Shown here one piece after another: positions 1 through 10,238 of a stretch of 64,000 nt of DNA. A model generated the notes under the pieces. That model had not been told where the DNA came from, made no database searches, and worked only from the letters and a program-made list of their open reading frames with translations. The number at the start of each line of letters is the position of its first letter. Positions within the stretch are counted from its first letter, which is position 1. Source of the stretch: Hoplostethus atlanticus (Eukaryota > Chordata > Actinopteri > Trachichthyiformes > Trachichthyidae); NCBI GenBank assembly GCA_034670405.1, contig JAXDDX010000055.1, positions 806,001-870,000 on the forward strand, written 5' to 3'. The position numbers were made by a program, and so were the translations under genes.

Positions 1-112
1 CTCACACATTCACACACCCAGGTTAAAAAGGCCCGGCTGCACTCAGCTTTAATTGGCCGCAGCCGCTGAGTCCAGCCGAACCTACCACCCTCCCTCCCCC
101 CAGTCCGCCACA
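1..112 (-). mobile_element. 5' end of an LTR, cut by the window edge
   Basis: The reverse complement of this stretch closely matches 7245-7356, beginning with the same TGTGGCGGACTGGGG start. Both copies contain a GGCCAATTAAAGCTGA block and a CCGGGCCTTTTTAACC block. On the minus strand the element starts at 112, inside the integrase-like frame of the BEL/Pao remnant, and continues out of the window. The TG start and a repeated boundary in two unrelated contexts suggest the 5' end of an LTR of unknown family. Confidence 0.6.
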
Positions 113-472
113 GACTCCCATGGTAATGACTCCATGACGTTTCACATAGGAACGTCCTTGTTTTACCTCAATGGGCCCAAAGTAATCCACCCCCACGTTG
201 GTGAATGGAGGCAAGTCTGGAGTTGTTCTTTCTTTGGGAAGGTCCGCCATCTTTTGCTCACACATTTTTCCTTTGTGACGCTTGCAGAAAGCACAACTTG
301 ATTTTTTTCTTGCGGCTGCATTGCCGTGAGTGATCCAATACTTTTCTCTCAACCTGGAGAGGATGTAATTTCTCCCGCCATGCCTTATCTGTTCATGAAT
401 GTGTTTGAGAATTAACATGGAGATGTGCTGATCCTTTGACAGGATGATTGGGTGTTTGCTCTCTTCTGGCAT
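113..472 (-). pseudogene. BEL/Pao integrase fragment with zinc-binding domain
   Basis: The frame opens with MPEESKHPIILSKDQH, typical of the linker before the integrase in BEL/Pao polyproteins. An HHCC-type zinc finger follows: paired histidines around HIHEQIRHGG and the cysteines of CAFC about 30 residues later. Next come MADLP and the PPFTNVGVDYFGP start of the integrase core, carrying its first aspartate. The core is then cut off at 112 by the foreign LTR. The enzyme would join retrotransposon cDNA to the genome, but this piece cannot work because the other catalytic residues are missing. Confidence 0.8.
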
Positions 473-501
473 TGCACTCCTGGACAGCCTTCCGCCTACT
501 C

Positions 502-1071
502 TTATCCATCCTCTAGAATAGGGTTCAGCTTGTAGATGGGACTACTCTTTTTCACAAGTTTTCCAGAGAGTAGTGAACAAATCTCGCTGTTAAATCTTTC
601 CTTTTGGCAGAACTGGATAATAGCGTTTTCTGCCATCGACAGGTCATCAGTTGACAAACCTTGTCCCACTGAACCTCTAGCTTTCAACATCTCCAGGTCA
701 ATGTGATTGAGATCCGCAGGAGTATCCAACAGAAGTTGCTTCCTTTTTCAACTCAATTCCAATAGAGCCTTCCTTACTTTCAATAGCCATGCAACTGCAG
801 TTTTCAGTCTCTTCCAATCAGAGTGATACATGATGAGCTGACTAGTTGCACTGCTGTTCTGCACACTTATAGCATTTGCAGAGATTTCCCTTTTGACCTC
901 TGGATCACCTTCATTAATAGTGGACTCTACCTGGCAGTGCATCCACATTTCCTTTGCTTTCCACAAGAATTCTGGACCTGTTAACCACGTCTTGTTGTTC
1001 AGAAGCTTGTGGACCGTTAGTCCTCTAGACGCATCGTCTGCAGGATTTTGTGATGTGTGGATATCAATCAA
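502..1071 (-). pseudogene. BEL/Pao pol fragment, RNase H end and linker
   Basis: Two adjoining minus-strand frames (748-1071 and 502-729) form this block. The first carries NPADDASRG and a GPEFLW motif, which in BEL/Pao polyproteins lie just after the RNase H domain. The second carries LSTDDLSMAENAIIQ and the SPIYKLNPILEDG linker that precedes the integrase. A frameshift separates them, and another separates them from the integrase block. The reverse transcriptase that should lie upstream is absent: the sequence passes within a few dozen bases to the insertion site of the 1099-2427 element. Confidence 0.75.
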
Positions 1072-1098
1072 TAAAGATCAATGTGATCAAGGTAGGAC

Positions 1099-2427
1099 TA
1101 TGGCGGCATATAACCTGCGAGGAGAAATCCATGCTTTGAGCGTGCGCGCAGAATCCGAAGCAGCGCGCACAACTATCATTGCTCTCCTGCTCGCGAAACT
1201 TTCACCTGCTTGCTCGCGAGTGTTTGTTTTTTTTGGCAGTAAGTGGGCGGACCCAGTCACAATTGTATCCCTAAATCTAATTGGTTACAGTGATTGGCCT
1301 TTTTGTATCGGTGCAAGTAAACAAGGAAGGAGAAACAATAAAGCTTTATGCTCTGTGGTTGATGGAAGAAAAAAAAGAGTTATGTCCACTTGAATACCTT
1401 GATACCTTGACCTCTGTCATGAAGTGGACTGGTAATTAAGCAGTGGTCTTTTATTTAATGACTTGTTTGATCGATTGATAGCGTGAAACGTATAGGTTGT
1501 GAACGAATCGCGAGCGTCCATGCTTCTCTATCTCCATCAGATGAATGGAGATAGAGAAGCATGTGATGTCACTGTCACTGTGATGTGTGTAATGTCCGAT
1601 AACAAACTCGTCGCGTCTGTTTACTTAACGTCATCGATGATGTTAAAGGGGCTTGAAGGGTTGTCCCATTTCATAGGGAGAGATTTCAACCACTACCCCT
1701 TGTGACTCTGTTCCGAGGGCCAAGCCGAAGGGCGAGGGGCACTCGAAAACGAGTCGTAGGGGTGAAAATGAGAAATGGGATTAGGCCTAAGTAGCCTTAA
1801 TCAAATAAATACGTTGATGAATATATATACATGAATAATTACATACATACATGAATCACAGCACTCTATAATAATTCCAGTGTTCGCGCCCTTTGGCAAT
1901 TTATTCACAATCAGTTGTGGGAAAGTGGCAGAAATATTACTGTATAACAGTTATGAATTATGTTCATTCTTTAGGCTATTTGTTTATTTATTTAGTTTAG
2001 CTCTCCTTAAATTGACCGCTGCTGCAGCCAACACCCTTCAAAACGCGCAACTTTTACTTTGAAGGCGAGCTGTCTCTGGTTGCGAGAGGACTGAAGACGA
2101 GGACTGTAACCAATTAGATTTAGGGATACCATTGTGACTGGGTCCGCCCACTTACTGCCAAAAAGAAAAAACACTTGCGAGCGAGCAGGTGAAAGTTTCG
2201 CGAGCAGGAGAGCAATGATAGTTGTGCGCGCTGCTTCGGATTCGGGACGCGCGCTCAAAGCATGGATTTCTCCTCGCAGGTTACAATATTGCTCGCGCGA
2301 GCAGATATATTCTGTGCGCGAGTGCTGTGAAAGCGCTCTCAAAAATAATATGTGTGCGCGGCTTTTGAATTACGCGCGCGGTGATCTCAATTGCGCTCGC
2401 GGATTTTGTCTCTCATATGCCGCCATA
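1099..2427. mobile_element. Inverted-repeat DNA element inserted in the BEL/Pao copy
   Basis: About 200 bases at the left (from TATGGCGGCATATAACCTGC at 1099) reappear inverted at the right, ending at 2427. The duplicated flank TAGGAC (1093-1098 and 2428-2433) marks the target site. Removing the element leaves the BEL/Pao protease frame open across the join, which supports the boundaries. The inverted arms carry repeated GCGCGC-rich and GCTCGCGA stretches. The interior holds a 19-base hairpin (1519-1563) and a fold-back stretch (about 1660-1790). I see no transposase, so this is a non-autonomous element of unassigned superfamily. Confidence 0.75.
1519..1563. repeat. Perfect 19-base hairpin with 7-base loop
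   Basis: CATGCTTCTCTATCTCCAT at 1519-1537 is followed, after CAGATGA, by its exact reverse complement at 1545-1563. It lies inside the inverted-repeat element. The block just left of it (1465-1522) is also found inverted near 11840-11900, so it belongs to a dispersed family. Confidence 0.85.
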
Positions 2428-3290
2428 TAGGACCACTTTCTGAGGGTTTCCGTTTTGATGATGTTTGCTGTACTTACCGGCATCGTTTTTTGTGTGTAAA
2501 CATTCGGAAGACTATAGTACCCTTTTCCATTAAGGCTAGATATTTCAAGTTCATTTACAATGTATGTTGACACCGATGTCTTTGGGTTCATTGTTAACAA
2601 ACATATTTTTGATCTTTTTCCAGTTAAGTTCAGCTTTCGCATCAGAGCTTCAGAGCAGAATGTAGATGTTGACCCATTGTCTAAAAATGCGTAGGTCTGA
2701 ATCACTTTGTTGCCCTTTCTTGCTTTCACCTGAACTGGAAGAATTGGGAGTATTCCATTACTACCGGCCCCTGTTTGGCTTCCAAAAGATTGAGTTGACA
2801 GTGTGTTGTTTGGTTCACGTTTACTTGAGTATATGCCCTTGATGTTCACTGGTTTGTCCATTCTTTCCTTGAAGTGAATGTGTGAAGCTGTTAGATGGCT
2901 CTGTTTGCATTTTTCACAGGTTATGCGCTTATCACAATTCTTGCTCAAATGTCCAGTGTTGAGACACCCAAAGCAAACTCCTCTTTCCTTTAAGAAGTTG
3001 ATTTTTTCACGATGTTTATTTTTGTCAAATTGTTTACATTCATCCAGAGAGTGACCTTGTAAGCAGAATAAACAATTGATGTTGCTCTTTGTGTCACTAT
3101 GTTTGGTTTCTTTTGTCTCCTTGCGTTGTAGTTTGTTAATAGCGCAGACATTTGTAGCAAAGTTGTCTCGTTTAAATTTTGGTGTTACATTATACACATC
3201 CCTTTTGACATGTATTCCTCCTCCTGTGGTTTGAATATCCCCAAAAATTGGATCAGACAGGACCTTGACTTGATGTTCCACAAAGTGCAC
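2428..3290 (-). pseudogene. BEL/Pao gag-pol fragment, zinc knuckles and protease
   Basis: The minus-strand frame contains cysteine-rich knuckles (CLFCLQGHSLDEC, CFGCLNTGHLSKNC, CEKCKQSHLTASH), expected to bind nucleic acid in the nucleocapsid-like part. A retropepsin-like segment follows, with the motif AFLDNGSTSTFC in which DNGS replaces the more usual D-S/T-G. The reading frame runs until the DNA insertion at 2427 and ends inside it. The unusual Asn next to the catalytic Asp also occurs in some BEL/Pao proteases, so I do not read it as damage. Confidence 0.8.
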
Positions 3291-3353
3291 AACGTCCTCG
3301 AAGCTTGGTTTGCGTTTTTGATTTTCACGAATATCATATGCGATGCTTCTGAA

Positions 3354-4347
3354 TCATTCCCTCAGTTTAAAAGGACGTTTTAAAATGACAACTTTGAGAT
3401 CAGCAGACATGTCAAGTTCTTTCATGTCCTGCAAATCAGACATTGCGTTGCTGCAGCCACGTAGGAATAAAGCATAATCCTGGAGCAAGGACACATTTTC
3501 AGCCTTAACAGCAGGCCAGTTGAGAACCTTTTCCATATAAGCTGCTGTGATCTTTGTTTCATTGCCAAAATGCTCTTGTAGGAGGGCCTTGGCTGTTTCA
3601 AAGCCTCTCTCTGCACTCATGTGTAAACAGCTTTGCACAAGGTCTCGTGGACGCCCTCTGGTGTATCTTTCCAGAAAATACATGCAGTCCCCTTTAGTTG
3701 CACTTTTCTCTTCAACACAGTGTTTAAAGGCTTGCATGAAAACTTTAAATTTTAAAAGGGTCACCTTCAAAGACAGGTATTTCTCTTGGTGGAAGTTGGC
3801 TTGCTCTTTGTTGTTGTATCAGCAATTCAGATATTTCATTTTGCCTTTGCAGAATCTGTAGTGTGGGATTATCATTAATTGCACTTGTGACAGGCAAGTT
3901 TTTATTTTCCATCGATGTTATGGACTTTGCATCAGGAATGCCAACAGTTACTTCTTTTGGTCTTTGCTTCTCAAAATAGGACTCCATTCCATCTTGATCT
4001 GAAAATGCTCGCAAAACTGCTAGTTCTGCCCTTGAGGCTTCAATCTCGCCATCAATTTTCATTTGCTCCATTTGTTTGCGTAATGATTCCGCCTCTTTTT
4101 CCAGTGCGTGCTTCTTTTTCAGTGATGCTGCGCGCGCCAGGAACGCGGCTCTCTTGGCTTCGGCTTGTGCACATACAATTTCAAACGAGGATTTGTTTGA
4201 TCGACTTGATTTTGAACTGCTGCGACTTTTACTTGAGACGCTTGATATCACTGATCCAACATTTGACACACTGTCCGTTGGTTTTATTTCATTGTCACCG
4301 ATGTTAACGTCAACATTTTCAGCAGCTCCATCACTTGCACACGTCAA
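3354..4347 (-). pseudogene. BEL/Pao gag-like fragment, coiled coil and DUF1759-like
   Basis: The upstream frame (3745-4347) starts MTCASDGAAENV and has a serine-rich stretch, then a long charged helix rich in Ala, Glu, Lys and Arg that should form a coiled coil. It ends in PVFEGDPF, the typical beginning of the DUF1759 region. The next frame (3354-3770) continues that region with FMQAFKHCVEEK and GRPRDLVQSCLHM. A frameshift near 3770 separates them. This region is thought to act as the structural Gag of BEL/Pao elements. The copy is disabled. Confidence 0.8.
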
Positions 4348-4379
4348 ACATTTCCTGACACTCTGGGAAAATTAATTTA

Positions 4380-5042
4380 CACCCAAAAGTTTTGCCTTGA
4401 GCCAAATGTCATGTTTTTCCGTCATTAATCAACATTTGATATTTGCTGAAGTTGCTTTCTATTTCAGCTTCATAACCGGGCTCGCACATTAACCCTTGAA
4501 CTGTATCCTTTAACGCCGGGTTCACACCGGACGCGGAACGGCGACGAATGGCGACGACTGACGTCAAAAAATCTTTGGCCGCGGGAGAGAGAGAGAGAGA
4601 TTAAGAGCCCCAGACTAATGCTTTATGTAACCGAATTAGTCTAGGGCTCTTAAGATGTGTAATTTTTACTGTATTTATCAGATCTAGGACATTGGTTTTG
4701 TTTTCTAGAGTAATGCTATGTGATTGACATGTCCTTCCCCTCCACACTAGTGGAGCCTAATCATTGATTGTCTTTGCTAGGCTAAACGCCGAAAACGCAT
4801 CCATTCGCCCTAATAAAAGGATTCTCTTCCATTCCGTGAGTGCCGGTACCTTGCTTTTTCTAAATTATCTCCCTTACCGGGCACCCGTTACCAGATTTTA
4901 TCTTTGGAGTTGTGCGCACTTTATACGCTTTTCATAGCGTTACCTTTTTCCCCTTGGCCTTGGTCCAAAAGAAACATTCATCCTCTGTCCGACATTGTGT
5001 CGCTGCACTGGAGTGTCCAATTTTCGCTCGCACCGCGTCCAG
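4380..5042. other. Non-coding stretch with GA run and hairpin
   Basis: No supportable gene. It holds a short GA run (about 4586-4600) and an 18-base imperfect inverted repeat (4602-4619 against 4635-4652, one mismatch). The motif CCGGGTTCACACCGGACGC at about 4516 resembles termini of fish DNA elements, but I could not find a partner end. Confidence 0.4.
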
Positions 5043-5164
5043 CCGCCCACACTTTCCAATGCGTGGTCCACTGCCCGGTTCCGACCTCCGATGTCCGTCA
5101 CTGTGTCCCGCCACCCACACTTTCCAATGCGTGGTCCACTGCCCGGTTCCGACCTCCGATGTCC
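5043..5164 (+). repeat. Two-copy tandem repeat, 68-base period
   Basis: The block CCACACTTTCCAATGCGTGG and the roughly 50 bases around it occur twice, offset by 68 bases. The two copies are almost identical, so the duplication looks recent. Open frames through it are a consequence of the repeat and not evidence of a gene. Confidence 0.8.
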
Positions 5165-5321
5165 CAATGCGCCCGCGGTTCCACCTCATCGGGTCTCTCA
5201 GTTTGCCCAGCGTGATCCGTGGTTGTGATGGAGAACGAACAGCAGAACCGGATTGTCACTGTTAACTTTGCTATAACTCATACAGAGGAGGCAGGCTAGT
5301 TTTGAGGCATAAGTTGCCACA

Positions 5322-5413
5322 GCAACTTAGCTTGAACTATGCTGAGCTTGCTTTGTGGAACCGAATAAACCTGAAAATGAGCCAGACTAAGTGAAATAAG
5401 CCTGGCTAAGTGG
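5322..5413 (+). repeat. Left arm of a 92-base inverted repeat pair
   Basis: This block (containing GCTTGCTTTGTGGAACCG) is repeated inverted at 6718-6809 with few differences. The text just beyond (GCTTTGTGGAACACCCC at about 5424-5440) has the TGTTCCACAAAGC signature of Harbinger-type MITE ends, also seen near 9575-9597. Confidence 0.75.
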
Positions 5414-6717
5414 TAAGCTCGCTTTGTGGAACACCCCTCTGGCCTCAATCAGGAAGTGGACCTCAGAGGAAAACAAGGTTAAAACAAACCAAAGACATGT
5501 ACAAAATAGATAAAGTACTATTAATCTGAATAACCAAATAAAGTAAATTGTTCAACTGAAATGGGCCATTTTCCAGTAGAAACACATCAAAATGAGAATA
5601 TCAAATAAGCCATAATAATAATTAAACTATATAGCTTAAAAATAGTGAATGTGTAGTGGCTGTTCACCTGATAGTTTGTAGCGGATTGCCTCTGTTTCTT
5701 GGAGTGCCAGCCGGAGTTCCCTCCGACAATTTAATATTTTATAGCTCGTCAAGGTCAATCCCCCACATGGACCCATGAATCAGAGTTCCTTACCCTGTCA
5801 TGAACCCACTTATTGAATCTGAAACAGAATGCAACAAGTAATCAAGCAATAATCAGTGACAATGCGAACACAGGTCAAAATAAAACAGTGTATTGAAGCA
5901 CAATGAAAATGTCCACCCAACAAAGAAAAGGTCCTTTACAGGCAAGTCCCAACAATCCAAATACAAGTCCAAAACCCAGCAAAAAAAACAAAAAACACCC
6001 CTCAGGGATTCGGCAACAGCCAACAAAAAATACACACTCAGTTTGTGCAGTTCAGTTTTCCTCTGGGAGTAAACCCTCTTCCCAAACAAACAAAAAAGGA
6101 TCTCTTAGCCCGGTCTTTCCCCACGGGTAAATCCTCTTCCCAAACAAATCAAATAGAGGATCTCTCAACCAATAAATCAAACCAAAATCTCCGACACTGT
6201 CGGAGTTACCTCCGGTACCAGGCAGAAGGCGGTCTTCGGGCACCCAGGGTATAATTGCCTGAGCGAAGATCTCCGTTATGCGAGGTCCGGGGTTGTTTGG
6301 AGGCCTGCGCGGCAAAGTAGTTCCGGGGTATTTCCGCCTACTGACCGCGGACTGAACTGGGGGCCAAGGATAGGCCACGGATGCTACCACACACAAGAAA
6401 CACGGCTTGGCGGACACTGCCTCTTCTCCAGCCATACGGTACGCCGCCATTTTGTTTTTATCACCACCATTTTATATGAAAAGGGGCCAATTACAATGGG
6501 GAATACCAGGATCCCATTGGCAAACTGGGGTGCGGTTTGATCAGTCATATGGAGCAAAACAATTTTTATGGCAGATCGCCACAAGTTGAGGGGGCAGATT
6601 CCTCACCCTCACATTTCCTCTCCCCCATGACTCGCCATCAGGGATGCGAGTAGGAAATCTGCAGCCACATTCTCCTTCCCTGGTTCTGGTGACCCCTCCA
6701 GCATAATTCTTACTGTA
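5414..6717. other. Interior between inverted arms, no gene recognised
   Basis: No coding signal I trust. There is an imperfect tandem repeat of about 60 bases (roughly 6055-6175) built around CCTCTTCCCAAACAAA and GGATCTCT. A stretch beginning near 5650 (TGTAGTGGC) could be another element that landed between the arms, but I could not define its other end. Confidence 0.35.
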
Positions 6718-6809
6718 CCACTTATCCAGGCTTATTTTGCTTAGTCTGGCTCATTTTCAGGTTTATTCGGTTCCACAAAGCAAGCTCAGCATAGTTCAAG
6801 CCAAGTTGC
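6718..6809 (-). repeat. Right arm of the 92-base inverted repeat pair
   Basis: Reverse complement of 5322-5413, with scattered substitutions. The sequence beyond it (to about 6870) continues to match the flank of the left arm only weakly. Confidence 0.75.
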
Positions 6810-7244
6810 CTCGGGGCAGGCTAGATATCAGGCTAAACCACAGTTGAAGCTTAATCGGTACTCCCGTAACACTGATCCGACTGAAACGCAATGATTTTCA
6901 AACAAGGTTCCGCCATCCTAATGTTCAACACTATTACCCTAGACCCTACACTATCAGACATAAAATGCAACGTTAATAGAAAATAAAAAATATAAAATGA
7001 TGTAGGCTGTATCGGGGATACAGTCACGGTTCAGAGCGTTGTTAGGCAACTCCATTCAGGGCTCGACATTCCCTATAGCCCGCTTGCCCGAGGCTGTCTA
7101 CTCATCAAGTCGGGCTGGCTACCATTTCTGAAGGCTTGTCCGCTCGGGCAAGTCGATTTTAATGCGAAATAATGTTTAAAACTAACCTAATTCACTGCAG
7201 AAAGACGAGACAACCGAAGCAACAACTTCTCCAAGGAGGCCGCC

Positions 7245-7696
7245 TGTGGCGGACTGGGGGGAGGGAGGGTGGTAGGTTTGGCTGGTCTCAGCGGCTGCGG
7301 CCAATTAAAGCTGATTGCAGCCGGGCCTTTTTAACCTGTGTGTGGATGTGTGAGCGAGAGGGACGCGCCAGTGTGAGAGGCTGGCGGCGTGAATGCAGGA
7401 GCCGGCGGCGTGATGCAGGAGCCGGCGGCGATCGGGAGGATCGAGGGCCGGCGGACTGGAGGAGAGGAGAGCAAACCAGCAGCAGCCGTGTCTGAGCGAG
7501 GGTCCGCGGCCGGAGGAGAGGAGAGGAGAAGAGAGGAGCGGAGAGCGGACAGTGAGCCAGCAGCCACGTCTGAGCGGGTCCGCGGCCGGAGTGCCGGGAC
7601 GGAGGCGAGGGCGCGAGCTGCAGAGGACGGAGTGGGAGAGCGCGCGTCTCCCTCCGCGGCGACAACTGTTGGGGGTCGCCGGGGGTGCCGTCGGGA
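7245..7696 (+). mobile_element. Probable solo LTR inside the hAT-like element
   Basis: It starts with TGTGGCGGACTGGGG, the same boundary seen inverted at 112. The first 110 bases match 1-112, and the rest is GC-rich purine-biased DNA. GCCGCC precedes it (7239-7244) and recurs at 7697-7702, a possible 6-base target duplication. The right end is inferred only from that duplication and lacks the usual CA. Several long overlapping open frames here are products of base composition. Confidence 0.5.
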
Positions 7697-7711
7697 GCCG
7701 CCGGCTAGACC

Positions 7712-7794
7712 AGGAATTCAATGATTCTGATGACGATGACGATGAGGAAGTAGATGAAGAGGAAGTCCGTGACCTGCTCAACACCAAGCCATGA
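7712..7794 (+). pseudogene. Short acidic coding remnant of the hAT-like element
   Basis: A frame ending in a run of Asp and Glu followed by VRDLLNTKP and a stop lies just right of the LTR. Acidic tails are common in transposon-encoded proteins. It has no start of its own, and I do not recognise the protein. It could equally be a chance frame. Confidence 0.25.
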
Positions 7795-8891
7795 ACTAGT
7801 CACACAAGCCATAACTTGCCATTGACAATAGAAATACAGTAACTATCTAAGTCAGACAACTAAGTCACAAGTGCTATTTAGTCAAATTCACAAGTCAAGT
7901 GTGCTAAAGTTACAAATGAGACATGGTGAGTCATGTATTGTAGCAATAAATGTTTATTATTTACATAATTATTTGTTTACTTTTTTCAGACTCCATTACC
8001 ACCCTGAATTACCATGAGAAGTGCTACCATTCAAGCCATATTTCTAAATGAATTACTGAAAGCATTTGAAAATAGTGCAAAGATTATATTCAAGGATTTC
8101 AGGGTGGTTTCAACCTCTGGCAATCTTATCATTCTAATGTTATGAAGCAGGTCCTCATACACTGGAGGTCTCCCAGATATTTTCAAAGTCTTAACTATAT
8201 ATCTGGGAATGCTATAAAGCACTCATCAGATGGAGCAGTGTCATGACCAACGTGAAACATGTGAGTAATACAGAAATGATGCATGCAAAACTTAAAATTT
8301 CTACAAACAGAGCCATGCAAAAAAAAATTGCAGCAAAAACTTACCACAATCGGAAAGGTGCATTTTTTGTGTCAAAATGCACGAGAGAGCATCTAGGTAA
8401 CCTGAAAAACAAAAATTTTCTTGGGGGGAGGCCCTCCCGGTATCCCCTCCCGCACTCTCCCCGCGCCGCCTTTCCGTCGTCGCTGTGGGGCTTTTCACGC
8501 CCCACTTGTCCGCTACGCACAAAGTGGTGGGCAAGTGCCTGACAGCTGGGGGCAAGTTCATTTTTTTTGGGGAATGTCAAGCCCTGCCATTTAACCATGA
8601 GTGTCCAGCGAGACCTCAAGTGCCATACTGCTTTTAGAAAACGGTTACAACTTATAGAAATAATTATTTGATGACACAATATTATTTTATTTTCTAAATT
8701 ATTTTTATTTAACAAATTCATTGAAATAATAAAGTATCTTGAATATATGTCAAGATGTTTCCACGGTTGCTAGGAGACGCATTCACTGTTTCTGTATGGG
8801 ATTTACAGTCACTGTAGAACGCGCTTTCAACCGATCAATTTCCAGGACGGAAACAACCGATTTCATAAAAATATAATAAAAGTAAGAACCA

Positions 8892-8964
8892 GCCCGAACA
8901 GCTCAGTCAGTAGAGCATGAGACTCTCAGTCTTAAGGTTGTGAGTTCGATCCCCATATAGGGTC
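8892..8964 (+). repeat. tRNA-Lys-like SINE head or tRNA pseudogene
   Basis: A 73-base tRNA-shaped stretch has an A box (GCTCAGTCAGTAGAGC), a full anticodon arm with loop CTCTCAG, and a B box (GAGTTCGATCC). The body resembles tRNA-Lys, but the anticodon positions read CTC and the acceptor stem has mismatches. Two more copies with the same CTCTCAG loop lie at about 24381-24453 (minus) and 32070-32142, so this is more likely a dispersed SINE family than a working tRNA gene. Confidence 0.65.
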
Positions 8965-8986
8965 CAGTACTGTACGATGATTGTAA

Positions 8987-9439
8987 TGTAGTAAGATGAA
9001 ACCTTACGTACAGCCTTTACTACATCGTTTATGGCGATAGATAGTACATTTACAGTCTTGAGGTTTCATATATGGCATGGTTTCATTTATAATATTTTTA
9101 GCACAGCTTTTCAGTTCTTTAATATTGTTGGAACACATGATATTTAATAAGGTCTATACAATTTGTTCGTTTTTAATCAACAATTACTTACGCATTCAAT
9201 CTAGCAGCAATTCATTGCCAATCTTTCTCTCTTCCTTTATTTATGGCAATCGTATTTCCCTTTTCATTGTAATATGGCTGAATTCTCCATAGACCTCCAC
9301 TAAAAGTCGCTGTTGAGTGGCCGTGAACATTGCGGCTCTGTCTTTACCGTCATTTTTCGCCATGATGAATCGATCAGATCCATGATCGACCTCTCGGGCT
9401 GCTTAAATAAACTGTGTATAAATGTGCACGCGCAATTAT
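8987..9439. other. No gene seen
   Basis: AT-rich DNA after the tRNA-like repeat. Short open frames have no motifs. Inverted fragments (GATGAAACC and GGTTTCAT near 8994 and 9061) are too short to define an element. Confidence 0.4.
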
Positions 9440-9597
9440 CTGGATTGCTTGAGCCTGGCTCGGTTTAGCCCGATCACTGTAGCTTGACTTGGGCTTCGTG
9501 GAACCGTTTTAGCCCCGATTGATTTGTTGGGTTAATTCAAACCAGGCTTGCGAGGTTAATCGCCGCTTTTCTAAGCCTGCTTTGTGGAACAGCCCCC
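9440..9597 (-). mobile_element. Harbinger-type terminal fragment
   Basis: Read on the minus strand, the block begins GGGGGCTGTTCCACAAAGC, the terminal signature of teleost Harbinger elements and their MITEs, and continues with CGGCGATTAACC and a related TTCCACGAAGCCC motif. It resembles the repeats at 5322-5440. The opposite end was not found. Confidence 0.45.
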
Positions 9598-9794
9598 AGC
9601 TCTTGGAAATCCAAAGCGGCGTATTAGCCAGTCATCATCATGGGCCAGAAAACCAGTACGGTCTCTGAAGACTTGTTCTCGCCTAAATTGCGCAATAACA
9701 ATATCTTCCAGCAACGCCAAAGCAGCCATTGTATCATTTGGCACAGCCATTACGTACAGCTACAGCCTTTATATAGTGTAGGTTATTCTTACTC

Positions 9795-9831
9795 CCCAAT
9801 AATACTAATAATAATAATAATAATAATAAAA
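9795..9831 (+). repeat. AAT/ATA microsatellite
   Basis: Run of AATAATAAT units. Confidence 0.85.
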
Positions 9832-10238
9832 GATGAAGACATCTTCAACGCCTTGGAATGCTGATGTATCAGTTTGAGGTATGTAGGATAGACCGCAAAC
9901 AAGTTTTCTTGCCTAGCTACATGCTAGGCTAGGCAATGTCCGGCAACTAGCTAGCTAGTATAGTAACTAACGTTAATGTTGGATCAACCCGTTTGTGATA
10001 CGTAATGTCAAATAAACAACCGTTTACGTTATTGATTTGTGTGTTGATTGTGTGATGATCTGTGTGCAGGTCTGATTGAATAGAATAATGTACACATGCA
10101 TTGTATGTAGCTATTAACGCGTTTGTGCCACATCCGTTTGGTTTGGGGGATGGGGAAATGCCACATTTCCCCACAGTTCCACCTAGTAAAAGTCCTTCCA
10201 ATTCAGACTCAATGATGTGAATTTCTTTTCTTTTCCAG

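Larger units (their letters stand above)
113..4347 (-). mobile_element. BEL/Pao-type LTR retrotransposon remnant, interrupted
   Basis: Minus-strand blocks follow the usual BEL/Pao order: a Lys/Glu-rich coiled-coil N-terminus, a DUF1759-like region, CCHC knuckles, an aspartic protease, the tail of the RNase H region and the integrase zinc finger. Most of the reverse transcriptase and RNase H is missing between the protease and the NPADDASRG motif. The body is broken by the inverted-repeat element at 1099-2427 and ends at an LTR of another family at 112. Frames change between blocks, so the copy is dead. I saw no LTR of its own. Confidence 0.85.
7057..8586. mobile_element. hAT-like DNA element with nested solo LTR
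   Basis: The ends are imperfect inverted repeats: CAGGGCTCGACATTCCC at 7057-7073 and GGGAATGTCAAGCCCTG at 8570-8586. The CAGGG start and this size fit hAT elements. The flanking 8-mers (ACTCCATT and CCATTTAA) do not form a clean duplication, so the superfamily is tentative. Subterminal text on both sides contains GGGCAAG/CGGGCAAG motifs. No transposase core is present. An LTR-like insertion occupies 7245-7696. Confidence 0.55.

Noticed and set aside
893..1393. Plus-strand 166-codon frame
   Set aside because: It crosses the boundary between the BEL/Pao remnant and the inverted-repeat element, so it is a chimera of two unrelated pieces.
7172..7787. Multiple long overlapping frames on both strands
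   Set aside because: GC-rich, purine-biased LTR DNA lacks stops in many frames; no motif is present.
7049..8594. Clean 8-base hAT duplication around 7057-8586
   Set aside because: The flanks ACTCCATT and CCATTTAA do not match in register, so the superfamily call stays tentative.
8892..8964. Functional tRNA gene
   Set aside because: The acceptor stem mismatches, and two sibling copies with the same unusual loop make a SINE or pseudogene more likely.
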